NCBI GenBank assembly: GCA_950097015.1
Contig: CATNEN010000011.1
Coordinates: forward strand, 4,802,501-4,866,500
DNA: 64,000 nt
Reading direction: 5' to 3'
Origin: Macrostomum hystrix
Lineage: Eukaryota; Platyhelminthes; Macrostomidae
A program made the translations under genes and the position numbers. Shown here one piece after another: positions 1 to 12,864 of the stretch (positions within the stretch are counted from its first letter, which is position 1; each line of letters starts with the position of its first letter). Below the pieces are notes generated by a model. The model saw only the letters and a program-made list of their open reading frames with translations, did not search any database and was not told where the DNA came from.

Positions 1-177
1 GAGCAGGAAATCCGGGAGGCTGTGCAGGACTATCGCCAGGGCCTCATGGGCGAGTGCCCGCCACCTGGTGCCCAAGCCAGGCAGCGACAGATCGAGGCCG
101 CCCTGGCACTGCAACGGGCCAATAGCGCCGATTCGGCTGGCCCAGCCAATCACGGACACGCTGACGGGCGCGACTGA
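1..177 (+). CDS. C-terminal end of an unidentified protein (partial)
   Basis: Frame 1 is open from the first base to a TGA at 175-177 and gives 58 residues. The segment begins with an amphipathic, charged stretch (EQEIREAVQDYRQGLMGE) and ends in an Ala/Gln/Ser-rich tail. Its high GC content and codon use resemble the other exons of this window, and the AT-rich, stop-rich sequence starting right after it supports this as the true 3' end of a coding region. The rest of the gene lies upstream of the window. I do not recognise the family. Confidence 0.6.
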   Translation, partial: EQEIREAVQDYRQGLMGECPPPGAQARQRQIEAALALQRANSADSAGPANHGHADGRD

Positions 178-288
178 ACTCTGTTTGGCTGCGTACCATT
201 CTATGGCCTAAACTATAAGCTGGGAAATTTAAATTCCGCTTACTTCATCAGTTCTAAAGCTTGGCTTTCCTATATTCGTCCTTTTTAT

Positions 289-477
289 ATGTTTTTTCTC
301 ATTTCATACATCTTCCCTCCTCTTCCCTCTCCTCCCTCCTCTTTCCTTTTCTTCTCTCCTCCCCTCCTCCTCCCTCTCCTCCCATCCTCTTCCCTTTACT
401 CCCCTCCTCTTCCATTTCCTCCCCTCCTCTTCCCTCTTGTTCTCTCCTCCCTTTTCCGTCTCCTTCCCTCCCCTTAA
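289..477 (+). repeat. CT-rich (polypyrimidine) low-complexity tract
   Basis: About 190 bases of nearly pure pyrimidine on the + strand, made of variants of CCTCCTCTTCCCT. Three frames stay open only because the tract lacks purines, so no protein is inferred. It lies downstream of the partial gene at 1-177. Confidence 0.85.
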
Positions 478-1417
478 TTTTATAATCTTGCAGATTTCAG
501 GTTCTAGTCAAGCTTGTATGATTTTTATTTCCAATAATCGTAATCGGATACTAATGTTCTTGTGTGCTCATAGCAGATATTTTTGGCTTCATTTATTGTG
601 CTTCGATATAAACATTTTAATGAGATCATTTAGAGATTAACGAAATTTCAGATTTAAAAAATAACATTGAACCCATATCAAGGTTAGATACTCGTAGATA
701 GATTGATAGAAATTACAGCAGATGTACAGCAGTCCAGTCCATGGACTAGGGACAACCACCCGAACTTCTACTCAAACAGATGCAGGTATAAACCATCATT
801 TTGCAAGCCGCCTTTTATTAAATACGAGCGTATATTACAGTATACCAAAGTCAGTTACTAGTAATAGTTACTACTTATATCAGGACATTCGCTTCAAGCT
901 TCAAAAACATTTCTAAAAAGACAAAAGCCTATTTTTTCTGACGTGCCTAGCAACTAGCTTTTTTCACCCATTACTGAAACATCGTCTAAATAGTTTTATT
1001 TTATTGTAAAGCCTAGTTAAAGACAATTCTGATTTCAAGCACGGGTCTATTTTCACGAGTGTACTTTTTGGAAGACAATAGCAAGCAAGGAATAGTATTT
1101 CTAGTTAAAAAAGATGCAGCATATTAATATCTGATTAGTGTGGCCGAGAAATATAAGTTTATAAAAATAAAATCCAAAAATGTTTTGAAAATGAACTTAC
1201 CTGCAGATTAAATTTGTGTAGCAAATACCAGATTACATTCGTGTTTCCATAGATTTATGTCTCTGTTGCACAGCCTTTAGAATACTAAAATTGTAGGCGG
1301 CTGACTCATGTGGACCTATTAGACATATGTTTGCTTGTTAGACAAATTCGTTTATTTTTCAGACACCTATGTTACCTGTTAGACACGAATAATAATATTT
1401 TAGATACATTTTCTGTG
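478..1417. other. Non-coding AT-rich stretch
   Basis: Apart from the SINE-like fragment near 722-800 I see no gene, RNA or long repeat here. All frames are broken by frequent stops. Confidence 0.5.
722..800 (-). mobile_element. SINE-B 3' end fragment (AGTCCATGGACT core)
   Basis: Contains GTACAGCAGTCCAGTCCATG, with the 12-base perfect palindrome AGTCCATGGACT at 736-747, followed by a degraded body with 'gatgcaggta'. The same arrangement is found at 34735-34940, 35707-35740, 41840-41945, 49700-49760, 50500-50560 and 53505-53560, so this is one copy of a dispersed family. Orientation is inferred from the longest copy, at 34735-34940. Confidence 0.5.
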
Positions 1418-2560
1418 TTGGACACAGATGTTCACGTGTTAGACACAGATGTTCACGTGTTGGACACAGATGTTCACGTGTTAGACACAAATGTTCACGT
1501 GTTGGACACAGATGTTCACGTGTTGGACACAGATGTTCACGTGTTAGACACAAATGTTCACGTGTTGGACACAGATTTTCACGTGTTAGACACAAATGTT
1601 CACGTGTTAGACACAAATGTTCACGTGTTAGAAACAGATGTTCATGTGTTGGACACAGATGTTCACGTGTTGGACACAGATGTTCACATGTTAGACACAG
1701 ATGTTCACATGTTAGAAACAGATGGTCACGTGTTGGACACAGATGGTCACGTGTTGGACACAGATGTTCACATGTTAGAAACAGATGGTCACGTGTTGGA
1801 CACAGATGGTCATGTGTTGGACACAGATTTTCACGTGTTGGACACAGATGTTCACGTGTTAGACACAGATGTTTACGTGTTGGACACAGATGTTCACGTG
1901 TTAGACACAGATGTTCACGTGTTGGACACAGATGTTCACGTGTTGGACACAGATGTTCACGTGTTAAACACAGATGTTCACGTGTTGGACACAGATGTTC
2001 ACGTGTTAGACACATATGTTCACGTGTTAGACACATATGTTCACGTGTTAGACACATATGTTCACGTGTTAGACACAGATGTTCACGTGTTAGACACATA
2101 TGTTCACGTGTTGGACACAGATGTTCACGTGTTAGACACAGATGTTCACGTGTTGGACACAGATGTTCACGTGTTAGACACAAATGTTCACGTGTTAGAA
2201 ACAGATGGTCACGTGTTGGACACAGATGGTTACGTGTTGGAAACAGATGGTCACGTGTTAGACACATATGTTCACGTGTTAGAAACAGATGTTCACGTGT
2301 TAGAAACAGATGTTCACGTCTTAGAAACAGATGTTCACGTGTTAGAAACAGATGTTCACGTGTTAGAAACAGATGTTCACGTGTTGGACACAGATGGTCA
2401 CGTGTTGGACACAGATGGTCACGTGTTGGACACAGATGGTCACGTGTTGGACACAGATGTTCATGTGTTGGACACAGGTATTCACGTGTTGGACAAAGAT
2501 GGTCACGTGTTAGACACAGATGTTCACGTGTTGGACACAGCTGTAAGGCACAAATTTAAC
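1418..2560 (+). repeat. Minisatellite, 21-bp unit, about 54 copies, an E-box in most units
   Basis: A 21-bp unit of the type GTGTTGGACACAGATGTTCA+C is repeated head to tail for about 1.1 kb with single-base variants (GTTAGACACA, GTTAGAAACA, GATGGTCAC). Because 21 is divisible by three and the unit has no stop, both strands show a long open frame; I read these as artefacts. Adjoining units create TTCACGTGTT, so most boundaries carry the palindromic hexamer CACGTG. There is no start context, splice site or non-repetitive coding sequence to support a protein. Confidence 0.95.
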
Positions 2561-3105
2561 CTTTTGCAAACTGATGCTTACCTTTTAGATAAGTTGTTCA
2601 CGTGTTAGATACATCTGAGAAATGCTAAAGTTTATGTTTTACAATGCGAAGAAGATTAACATGACTGTTATCAATACTACTCATTTCGCTGTTCTACAGT
2701 TAATGTGCCTTTTAATATAGTTTTTATGAATGAATTTTTTAATATTAAATCTGGCTTTTCGAAAGTATTTAAACAAAAAATGTAATAATTATCTCTTTCG
2801 GTTATAATAAACCGTTATCTAATATATTAAGCTTATTTTATCTAACCTTTGTCAATATACCTAGAGCTTCACCGTCTGTCTACGCAAATTTATTTTTGCT
2901 ACTGTAAGTTTGCTGCCTTATCTACTAACAACCCTATTAGTTGAAACACATTACCTACGATTGTAGTAAATATTCGCAAGATATTAATATACTCATTTTT
3001 GCTTTACTTCTTGTTGTTTCTAGAAACTTTCTTATTACTAAACAATTCATTTTTTCTACTGACGTCCTTATTGATTTCTATGAAACTTATAGGCCATTGG
3101 ATTGC
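2561..3105. other. Non-coding spacer between two minisatellites
   Basis: AT-rich sequence with no gene, RNA or repeat that I can recognise. Confidence 0.5.
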
Positions 3106-4460
3106 GAGTTCATACCACTGGATAGAATAAACAGAATGGATTGCTAGTCCATACCACTGGATAGAATAAACAGAATGGATTGCTAGTCCATACCACTGGA
3201 TAGACTAAACAGAATGGATTGCTAGTCCATACCACTGGATAGAACAAACAGAATGGATTGCTAGTCCATAACACTGGATAGACTAAACAGAATGGATTGC
3301 TAGTCCATACCACTGGATAGAATAAACAGAATGGATTGCTAGTCCATACCACTGGATAGAATACACAGAATGGATTGCTAGTCCATACCACTGGATAGAA
3401 CAAACAGAATGGATTGCTAGTCCATACCACTGGATGGAATAAACAGAATGGATTGCTAGTCCATACCACTGGATAGAATAAACAGAATGGATTGCTAGTC
3501 CATACCACTGGATAGAATAAACAGAATGGATTGCTAGTCCATACCACTGGATAAAATAAACAGAAAGGATTGCTAGTCCATACCACTGGATAGACTAAAC
3601 AGAATGGATTGCTAGTCCATACCACTGGATAGAATAAACAGAATGGATTGCTAGTCCATACCACTGGATAAAATAAACAGAATGGATTGCTAGTCCATAC
3701 CACTGGATAAAATAAACAGAATGGATTGCTAGTCCATACCACTGGATAGACTAAACAGAATGGATTGCTAGTCCATACCACTGGATAGAATAAACAGAAT
3801 GGATTGCTAGTCCATACCACTGGATAGAATAAACAGAATGGATTGCTAGTCCATACCACTGGATAGAACAAACAGAATGGATTGCTAGTCCATACCACTG
3901 GATAGAATAAACAGAATGGATTGCTAGTCCATACCACTGGATAGAATAAACAGAATGGATTGCTAGTCCATACCACTGGATAGAATAAACAGAATGGATT
4001 GCTAGTCCATACCACTGGATAGAACAAACAGAATGGATTGCTAGTCCATAACACTGGATAGACTAAACAGAATGGATTGCTAGTCCATACCACTGGATAG
4101 AATAAACAGAATGGATTGCTAGTCCATACCACTGGATAGAATACACAGAATGGATTGCTAGTCCATACCACTGGATAGACTAAACAGAATGGATTGCTAG
4201 TCCATACCACTGGATAGAATAAACAGAATGGATTGCTAGTCCATACCTCTGGATAGAATAAACAGAATGGATTGCTAGTCCATACCACTGGATAGAATAA
4301 ACAGAATGGATTGCTAGTCCATACCACTGGATTGCTAGTCCATACCTCTGGATAGAATAAACAGAATGGATTGCTAGTCCATACCTCTGGATAGAATAAA
4401 CAGAATGGATTGCTAGTCCATACCTCTAGATAGAATAAACAGAATGGATTGCTAGTCTAT
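3106..4460 (+). repeat. Minisatellite, 39-bp unit, about 34 copies
   Basis: Head-to-tail 39-bp units, each with the core ATGGATTGCTAGTCCAT followed by ACCACTGGATAGAATAAACAG. Most copies differ by one or two bases (AGACTAAACAG, AGAACAAACAG, AATACACAG). Larger blocks repeat the same order of variants (for example around 3220-3420 and 4020-4190), a sign of higher-order duplication. The core has a TGGA...TCCA dyad. The unit length is a multiple of three, so a 405-residue minus-strand frame stays open; it is not a gene. Confidence 0.95.
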
Positions 4461-5150
4461 TGCTAGTCTGGACAGAATCTCCCGGACGTCTAATATTTAT
4501 TCCACTAAAATGCTTAGGTGCGGTTATGACTAAAGAATTAAACAAATGACCGGTTTATAAGCCGTTTGTTGAGGCTTGATATAAGCTTCTAGAATGAGCT
4601 AAAAGCATTAGTGCATCCGTTCTTGTATACATCTTTCTGTTAGTTCTTGAATATTTTTCATCAGTCTCTTCTCCCCATCCGAATTTCAATAATGACAGCC
4701 TAGGATTTCACAGCAGCTAGTCCGAAAGAATTAAATTCCGAAGCCTTTTGAATTTTGATTTCTTTCTGCTCACCTTATTAATTAAATGCTTTTAATTTTC
4801 TCATATTTTTAATAAATTGTCTGAGTACAATATTTAAATTATATACAATGTGTAACCTTCTGCTCAGATTTTTCGCTTTAATTTCATCTGCAGCTGAACT
4901 GCTCAACGACTCTAAACCTGAGTAAGTAAGTGAGCCTTCCTTGCCTTCAGGGCTGCTGGATAATGAGAACTGACAGAGGATCTCAAATGGGATATGCGTA
5001 GCGACAATTAGCAACAAAGTCCCTTGGGAAATTTCTAGGGAAATCGAGAACAGCTCGAGAAATTTTCACAAAAACTGCCGGGCGGTCACTTGAAGGATAA
5101 ACTCATCCTTTTTGCTCAAACTGGGACACTTTCTGATGTCAAAATCTTGC
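4461..5150. other. Spacer between related minisatellites
   Basis: Unique AT-rich sequence. Short open frames occur but have no coding character, and no RNA gene was recognised. Confidence 0.5.
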
Positions 5151-5154
5151 TTTT

Positions 5155-6632
5155 AAACAGAATGGATTGCTAATCTATCTGATAAGAACAGAATGGATTG
5201 CTAATCAATCTGATAAGAACTGAATGGATTGCTAATCAATCTGATAAGAACCGAATGGATTGCTAATCAATCTGATAAGAACTGAATGGATTGCTAATCT
5301 ATTGATAAGAACTGAATGGATTGCTAATCTATCTGATAAGAACTGAATGGATTGCTAATCTATCTGATAAGAACTGAATGGATTGCTAATCTATCTGATA
5401 AGAACTGAATGGATTGCTAATCTATCTGATGAGAACTGAATGGATTGCTAATCTATCTAATTAGAACCGAATGGATTGCTAATCTATCTAATAAGAACCG
5501 AATGGATTGCTAATCTATCTGATAACAACCGAATGGATTGCTAATCTATCTGATAAGAACCGAATGGATTGCTAATCTATCTGATAAGAAACGAATGGAT
5601 TGCTAATCAATCTAATAAGAACCGAATGAATTGCTAATCAATCTGATAAGAACCGAATGGATTGCTAATATATCTGATAAGAACCGAATGGATTGCTAAT
5701 CTATCTAATAAGAACCGAATGAATTGCTAATCAATCTGATAAGAACCGAATGGATTGCTAATATATCTGATAAGAACCGAATGGATTGCTAATATATCTG
5801 ATAAGAACCGAATGGATTGCTAATCTATCTGATAAGAAACGAATGGATTGCTAATCTATCTGATAAGAACCGAATGGATTGCTAATATATCTGATAAGAA
5901 CCGAATGGATTGCTAATCTATCTGATAAGAACCGAATGGACTGCTAATATATCTGATAAGAACCGAATGGATTGCTAATCTATCTAATAAGAACCGAATG
6001 GATTGCTAATCTATCTGATAAGAACCGAATGGATTGCTAATCTATTGATAAGAACCGAATGGATTGCTAATCTATCTGATAAGAACCGAATGGATTGCTA
6101 ATCTATCTAATAAGAACCGAATGGATTGCTAATCTATCTAATAAGAACCGAATGGATTGTTAATCTATCTAATAAGAACCGAATGGATTGCTAATCTATC
6201 TAATAAGAGCCGAATGGATTGCTAATCTATCTGATAAGAACCGAATGGATTGCTAATCTATTGATAAGAACCGAATGGATTGCTAATCTATCTGATAAGA
6301 ACCGAATGGATTGCTAATCTATCTAATAAGAACCGAATGGATTGCTAATCTATCTAATAAGAACCGAATGGATTGCTAATCTATTGATAAGAACCGAATG
6401 GGTTGCTAATCTATCTAATAAGAACCGAATGGATTGCTAATCTATCTAATAAGAACTGAATGGATTGCTAATCTATCTGATAAGAACCGAGTGGATTGCT
6501 AATCTATTGATAAGAACCGAATGGGTTGCTAATCTATCTAATTAGAACCGAATGGGTTGCTAATCTATCTAATTAGAACCGAATGGGTTGCTAATCTATC
6601 TAATTAGAACCGAATGGGTTGCTTATCCAGTT
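5155..6632 (+). repeat. Minisatellite, 31-bp unit, about 48 copies
   Basis: Units read AACCGAATGGATTGCTAATC followed by TATCTGATAAG, with AACTGAATGG variants at the left end and ATTAGAACC variants at the right end. The core GGATTGCTAATC is nearly the same as in the 39-bp array at 3106-4460 and in the array in kinesin intron 7, although flanking bases and unit length differ. 31 is not a multiple of three, so no long frame is open. Confidence 0.95.
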
Positions 6633-6639
6633 CGTAATC

Positions 6640-7912
6640 AATCGATTGCTAGTCCTTTCCATGTCAGAAACGCTTGATATGATAGCTAATTTATACCCTG
6701 GATACTGCTTATGCATCCTTCAATTAGTCAGCTTTTGTTATCTATTTGAATCTCATTTTCTATTGAAATTACCTCAATCTCCACAATATTCAAGTATTCA
6801 TGCTAGAATGATGCTTCCTACCATGAGATGGTTTGAATTCACATATCTACATGATTTGTAGATATGATACGTGTTATGATTTTGCATCATGTCCCGGAGT
6901 CATGGAGACAGAATATATAATACTGGTTTGAATTGAAGCACACCCACACGCAGGCTAACTAACTGTGTATCCAACTGCTCGGGGCAAAGCCTTCTCAGAA
7001 ATGGATTTTCCCAACCGATTAATTGTACGGCCGGCGCACAGGCAGAGCTCTGGATGAGAAGGATTTGAGCACACTACACTGTATAGAAGCCTTTATACTT
7101 TGCGCTGTGTAATCAATACACTTTCAACAGTATTCGCTGCGTGTGTGGCTGCTGTTGCATTTGTAGATTGTTCTCTATAATAAAGCCAGCTGTTTTCTGT
7201 CAGAAAAATACTTTACTTCAAATCGATTTGTATTCTGTGCCCCTCCCTTCCTCCGCCTATAGTTTGTTGTTCATTCTCATTAAATCACGGACTCTGACTA
7301 GTAGCATTGTCTTTGTCCAAATAGATCATTATTTTTGTCGGTGATGTTCGTGTGCTTTGTCTGAATATCACACTGAATGTCGGACACAAATTCATATAGA
7401 ATTATTGTATGTCAGAAAGAAATGCAAATTTTGCTTATTCAACTGCATTTAATAATTGGTGCGTGATCATAGTCAAGCAAGACCATAGACTATAGGCTTC
7501 TGTGCGGTCCTTCTTCAGTTACCAGTCTTTCTTTATTTGCAAAAGCGACGCAGAAATAAAAAAAGAAGTTTTTGTGTTGCCTTGCGGTGAACCGGATACC
7601 GCCTACAAGAACGAACAATGCCAGGTGATCAAGCTGGCTTTGGAAATCTAATAACAGGAATGAGCGGCAAGTAATGCTTGTATAAAAGAACAAGATTCAA
7701 TAACCAACTCCTGTATTGTGTGGCTGAGGAGGGACACATTGTGGCTGGATATTAAAATTTATATTTTATCTTCTTTATTAGACTGCGTGACTGCGTGGCG
7801 TCAGCAATATCATCAGCAGAACAACGGAAAAAATTTATCCTTTTTAGAAGACAAACATTATTAGCTACATTATTTTTATCTGCTTGTTTAAACGCTGAAC
7901 CAATTATCATCA
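6640..7912. other. Non-coding stretch, about 1.3 kb
   Basis: No gene, RNA or long repeat recognised. Short open frames at 6619-6861 and 7141-7344 lack coding character. Confidence 0.45.
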
Positions 7913-7914
7913 TT

Positions 7915-8300
7915 GTACACAGATCCGCCTACAGTAATTGGACACAGATCCGCCTACAGTAATTGGACACTGATCCGCCTACAGTAATTGTACACAGATC
8001 CGCCTACAGTAATTGTACACTGATCCGCCTACAGTAATTGGACACAGATCCGCCTACAGTAATTGGACACAGATCCGCCTACAGTAATTGTACACTGATC
8101 CGCCTACTATTAATTTACACTGATCCGCCAACAATGAATGTTCACTGATCCGCCTATACACAGTGTACACTGACCCGCCTACACGCAATGTACACTGATC
8201 CGCCTACACGCAATGTACACTGATCCGCCTACACACAATGTACACTGACCCGCCTACACGCAATGTACACTGATCCGCCTACTATCATTGTACACCGACC
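7915..8300 (+). repeat. Minisatellite, 25-bp unit, about 15 copies
   Basis: Units follow GTACACTGATCCGCCTACA plus CGCAAT or GTAATT, with variants such as GGACACAGATCCGCC. Copies on the left use CAGTAATT and those on the right use CACGCAAT, so the array has two sub-blocks. It lies about 600 bases upstream of the receptor gene. Confidence 0.9.
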
Positions 8301-8918
8301 TTTGAACACCGAAATTTTTAATTAAACCAGAGCTTTATTAAACTGCAAGCCCAGCTTGAAGTGACAATCCATTTGAAGTACAACCCTACATGGAGAGTAA
8401 TCTATACGGGTCGCATATCAATATCCTCATACTGCTCCCAGTCCATGCCAGCAGAACTCATCCATTTCTGATCCCTAATCGGCAAAGTCACTCTACGCAA
8501 AGCGGCAATAAGAAGACGGGTGGATTCTAAAAGTGAACTTTGTTCCCCTAGAGCTTCCCGACCAGACAAATCCTTCACCCGAGTCGCTTTACTGTCGCAT
8601 TATTTGGCTGACCATCCTTCAAGTGGCTGCAGACCAACAAAATAAAAGTACAAATGTTGCCGATCGAATCCCATGCAGCTTCTGACTCAAACATTCAACT
8701 GGATGTTTGAGATGCGGATTTAGACTCTGGCCGGCTGCTTGACAGCTGTGTCAATGCCATTGGCTGCGAGCCGGCGGCTGTTCTGAGGAGGTCGAATTAG
8801 AAAACTATGAGCCGATGGGCATATATTACAGTCTCCTGAGCTCTGCATCAGCCCCCGCTTTGAGAAATCCTGTTATTTTTCTAGTTCACCTTTGTTTGTA
8901 AGTGAGAATATTTTTGTT
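8301..8918. other. Upstream region of the receptor gene
   Basis: No open frame of note. A TATATTA string near 8822 is the only core-promoter-like signal, about 95 bases upstream of the ATG. This is weak evidence and I do not call a promoter. Confidence 0.3.
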
Positions 8919-10403
8919 ATGCCTCTGGACACCTTTGGGACTGCTCAAGCGATTAGCGATGATAACTACACCTACAATGGCAGCGACGTCGGCTTGTCGA
9001 CGGCCCAACCGCCGACCACCGCCCATCCAGCAGAGCCGTATGTGTACATCCCACTGTCAACAGTGAACGCCATCTTGTCCGCTTTCTCTGCGCTGTTTTT
9101 TCTCGTGAAGGACAAAGCGGTGCATCCGGTTCTGCGGCGTCTAGTCGTGACGATGTCGGTGTTCGAGCTGCTGTTCCACCTGTCCGTGATTGTCACCTAC
9201 GTCAGCCAGCTGGCACACTACAGTTCAGCTGCTAGTGAGACCCCAGCCGAGATGCTGGCTTTGTATACTTTGCTGAGGTTCTCGCTAACAATGCGCAACT
9301 GGACCATGGGGCTGATCTCCTGGTCCAGGGTTGAGGCCGTGTTCAATCCCGTGAGCAGTCGATCCGGTGGCACCGTGTTCAAGCCGGCCTACCTGGTTGC
9401 CATGGAAACAATGGCCGCCATCGTGGGCCTAGCGCTGAGTCTGCTCATGGTGCTGGCGCAGGACGCGGCGTCTACAGCCCGCTTGGGTTGGACACCGGTC
9501 CAGGTGCACGCCATCGAGGTGGTGTTCTACACTTACCAGGGCATGCTACCGATCCTGTCCATTCTGGTTGCCACGGTGATTACTGTCGCGGTGTTGCGCA
9601 ACGCCAGCAGGCTTCGCAAACGTCTGTGCAGGCCTGAGTCCAACGCAAAGCAGGTCAAGCAGAGGGGACGATTTCGAGACAGGTGCAAGGGAACATTATC
9701 CAAGCAGGAGCAGGCCGCGATGCGTATTGGAAATGGCGCACCTGATCTGGATTGTACCAAGGACAAGGATGTTGTCAAATATCAGGATCTGGTTATTCAT
9801 CAAGATCGGGATCGGGACTCAACGGAGAATTCTGTCAGGGATCCCCGAAAATTAAATCTGAGTCGAGAAGAGGACCAAGATTTGATCCAACCAGCTGAGC
9901 AGCACCAGCCCAGCCACCACTCCGACCTGATGCCGAGCTCTCGCAGACGTCAGCAGCTGCCGCCGACGGCAGCCTTTACCGAACGCGCCGGGGCGCACCG
10001 CAAAGCCAGCAGCAACAAGAACAGCTACAGCCGGCGGCAGGCCAAGCGGGAGCGCGCCAGCGTCCGCCTCATCGTGGCGCTGTCCCTCACCTGCCTGATC
10101 CTGGAAAGTCCCACGGATGTGTTCGGCTTTGTGAAAAACAAGGCGCCACTAACCGAGCTAGTTGTCAATACTCTGGTGGAGGTGGACTCGTTGTGCAACT
10201 TTTTTATCTACACCTGCACCACCTCCATCCTGAGGCAGTTCTGTAGGCGTCGCGGCGGCGCAGCGGGTCGATTGGCGGCCGCCAGAATCAGCGGCTGCGC
10301 GGCTGGCGGCGCGTTGACGAGCACACCGCGGCAGCAGACGCTGACGGGCGGCGGTTGCGCCACATTCCAGCAGAGCTGCAGCCCCTCACCAAATCATCAC
10401 CAT

Positions 10404-10434
<31 letters not shown>

Positions 10435-10481
10435 CAGCAATGCTCAGCCAACAGACTCTGAGCGCCGCTAGCAGCAGTTGA
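8919..10481 (+). CDS. Orphan seven-transmembrane (GPCR-like) receptor, single exon
   Basis: 520 codons from the first ATG at 8919; the frame is open a little further upstream but without an ATG. The extracellular N-terminus has two glycosylation sequons close together (NYT, NGS). Hydrophobic helices fall at about residues 41-63, 72-96, 110-136, 152-173, 190-222, 380-402 and 410-430. The end of helix 3 has ISWSRVEAVFNP, placing an Arg where rhodopsin-type receptors have DRY. Helix 7 ends SLCNFFIYTCTTSILRQF, resembling the NPxxY-plus-helix-8 region with the Pro missing. The third cytoplasmic loop is very long (about 150 residues), basic and low-complexity, and the tail carries His and a run of eleven Gln. 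This fits the loosely rhodopsin-like peptide or chemosensory receptors expanded in spiralians. The ligand cannot be inferred, and no neighbour suggests one. Confidence 0.75.
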
Positions 10482-12864
10482 GAAAATGCGCGGTCCAGAA
10501 TCATCACCGTCAGCTTCGCTGCATACTCTAAGAAACCAGCTTTAGCCGGGAATTTTATCCCCTCCCCGTAGCTTAACTAGAGCTTGACCTACCTATTAGT
10601 ACACACAGTACGCAAAGTACAACCGCCTGACCTCATCGTCGGGCACTTCTGGCCCATTGATAAAAGGTCGCGAGCAAATAACAGTTTTGTAACTTTGGAT
10701 TAACATTTTGAGTTGAGTAGACTTTTGTCTCAGTTTTTTTCTAGAAGTTTACAATCGATATTTTATTTTTGTCGAAAATGGTGACAGGCCATGGATTCTG
10801 TTAGTATCCAATAACAATTAACAATTCGAAGCGGTGTTTCATTTCAATGAAGTGAGGTAAATCGTTAGAGGTCCATGGTTAAAAAAATAGAGGTCTTGTT
10901 GTGACGTGTTTGATTTTTGTTTTATTTTGTATAATTAAACATTTTTCAGAGAACTCTGAGAAAGCGTTAGCGACTTGCGGTGCATTTCGCAGAAGTCATA
11001 GCAGATTATTTCTAGTCAAAACCTTGCAATGCCTCAGTAAACCCATTCTCGAACTTGCTTTCTTCAATAATGAGACTTTATAATCCGCAGGAGCAGAAAA
11101 TGATCAATCAATCACGCCAACCCGCGGCTTCGCTAATCCACACGGGAGGGATGACTTTGGATTTTCTTAGCGAATTCTGGACTCAATTATCAGGGATTAA
11201 AAATATTTTAGAATCGGAAATGCGCAATGAATTAGTTTTATTTCCCAGTCTGCAGCTAAAATTTTATTTTTATCTGACGCGAAATATAATAATTTAGTCG
11301 GCTCAAACACCTCAAAAAGAGTGAAAATTAGTATATTTTTTTCGTGACAATTAATTTCTAGCTGAGTTTCAATTACGGCAAGAAAATGTATGAACATGTT
11401 ACTACTCATGCATGATCCGCTAAGAGATTAGCTTGCGCGGGGAAAAACTGAGACGAGATATGAGCAGCTTTTCTAAGAAAGAAAGGAAATTTGTTTTTTT
11501 GCGTAGGCGATGTCACGAACATCTCACACACCAGAGTTATTAAGTCTTGCGAGAGATTGTGGCTTGCTGCCAGTCACTGCAAATCTGAATGCAATTTGGC
11601 CTTCACAATTCTAGCTGCTAATTAGAACAGCGCGAAAACCGTCAAATCGCGGGTTTTCTTTTTAAAAGGACTGAATTTGCAAACATGATTTCCGAAATCA
11701 CTAATATACATAAATGCATGCTCTTTCACAGTATAAGGCGGTCTAAATTCTATTCAATTAAAAGAGTAAATTAAATTGTAAGTAAAGTAATCTTAATGCA
11801 ACCTTAATCGGAAGCAATTGTACTACAAGTTTATTAAACTGCCTTTCAATCCAAGAATTATAGGTCAAAATGACTTTGCTTAATCCATATCTTATTGCAT
11901 GGCGCTCAACTGCTAAGAATACAGTTAACTGCTAATCTCCTGATATGAAATTGATCTAGAATTAAACTTTGAATCCGAAACTCAAGATCACAATCAAATC
12001 GCCGTTATCTTAAATAACATACGGTGTGTTAATGTAGCAGTTATATAATTTTCTAACTCAAGTTTTGTTTATACTCGTCAAATATTTTTGCTTAATTAAG
12101 ATATTCAAGTATGTTATAATAAATTTATGTGCATACTCGTAAAATATGGTGACATGTAATTTGATTATAGTGTTTCATAAAGGTGCTAAGAGTCGTAATC
12201 GTGATTCACGGACTCATTCATATCCAGATTATATCCATAGCGTAGTTTGCTTTGTAGTCCTTGGGATAAAAATGTTTTTCAAATTTGTTGCGCTTGCACT
12301 ACAAAAACTGCGAAACATGGCAGTTAGGACTAAGAAGACTAAAGTACAGTCTGTCTACTATGGGATCACATATGGTTTTTTTATTGCCGACAGACTGTCG
12401 TGGTTTTTATGATAAAAAACCTTCAAACATTATATTATTATTATTATTATTTATTTCTAACTAGGGAGGGGCCAAAATTATAAGCCTTTTGGTTCTTAAC
12501 ACATATGGACTGTAAGTATTGTAAGCCTTTTTTAAATCTCAGCGACGTGCTAGATTTGAAATCGTATATTTTTTCGCGGACTTTGCATATTTTAACAACC
12601 GCAACGCATTATGTAGCAGTTTCGTTCAGTATAACGGATGAAAAAAGGATGTAAATCTAAGGATGTGTATGTTTGCTAATGGCTTATATACTAAACTCTT
12701 TTTTACTATTTTGCTTTCATTAATTATTTATTTGTAGTAGTTACAACCTTTTAATGTAGTTACAACCTTTTAATTCGTCCATCCATTATTTTAGTTACAG
12801 CAATCCACTTTGTGATTTAACGAGTCAGTACCAGTAGGCGTTAACGATTCGACGACTGAATACG
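10482..12864. other. Intergenic region, receptor to kinesin
   Basis: AT-rich, no convincing exon. It contains a TTATTA microsatellite near 12434-12452 and a 10-base perfect inverted repeat (ACAGTCTGTC at 12346-12355, GACAGACTGT at 12389-12398) that could form a hairpin with a 33-base loop. Nothing else was recognised. Confidence 0.45.

Noticed and set aside
1310-2608. 432-residue open frame on + and 302-residue frame on - made of VLDTDVH or REHLCLT repeats
   Set aside because: Both frames arise because the 21-bp unit lacks stops; there is no unique sequence, good start context or splice structure, and two opposite strands cannot both be coding.
3110-4327. 405-residue minus-strand frame of VVWTSNPFCLFYP repeats
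   Set aside because: Product of the 39-bp minisatellite; units vary without regard to codon position.
12146-12412. 88-residue frame upstream of the kinesin gene
   Set aside because: No domain, AT-rich composition and no splice or polyadenylation context; a local inverted repeat is the only structure.
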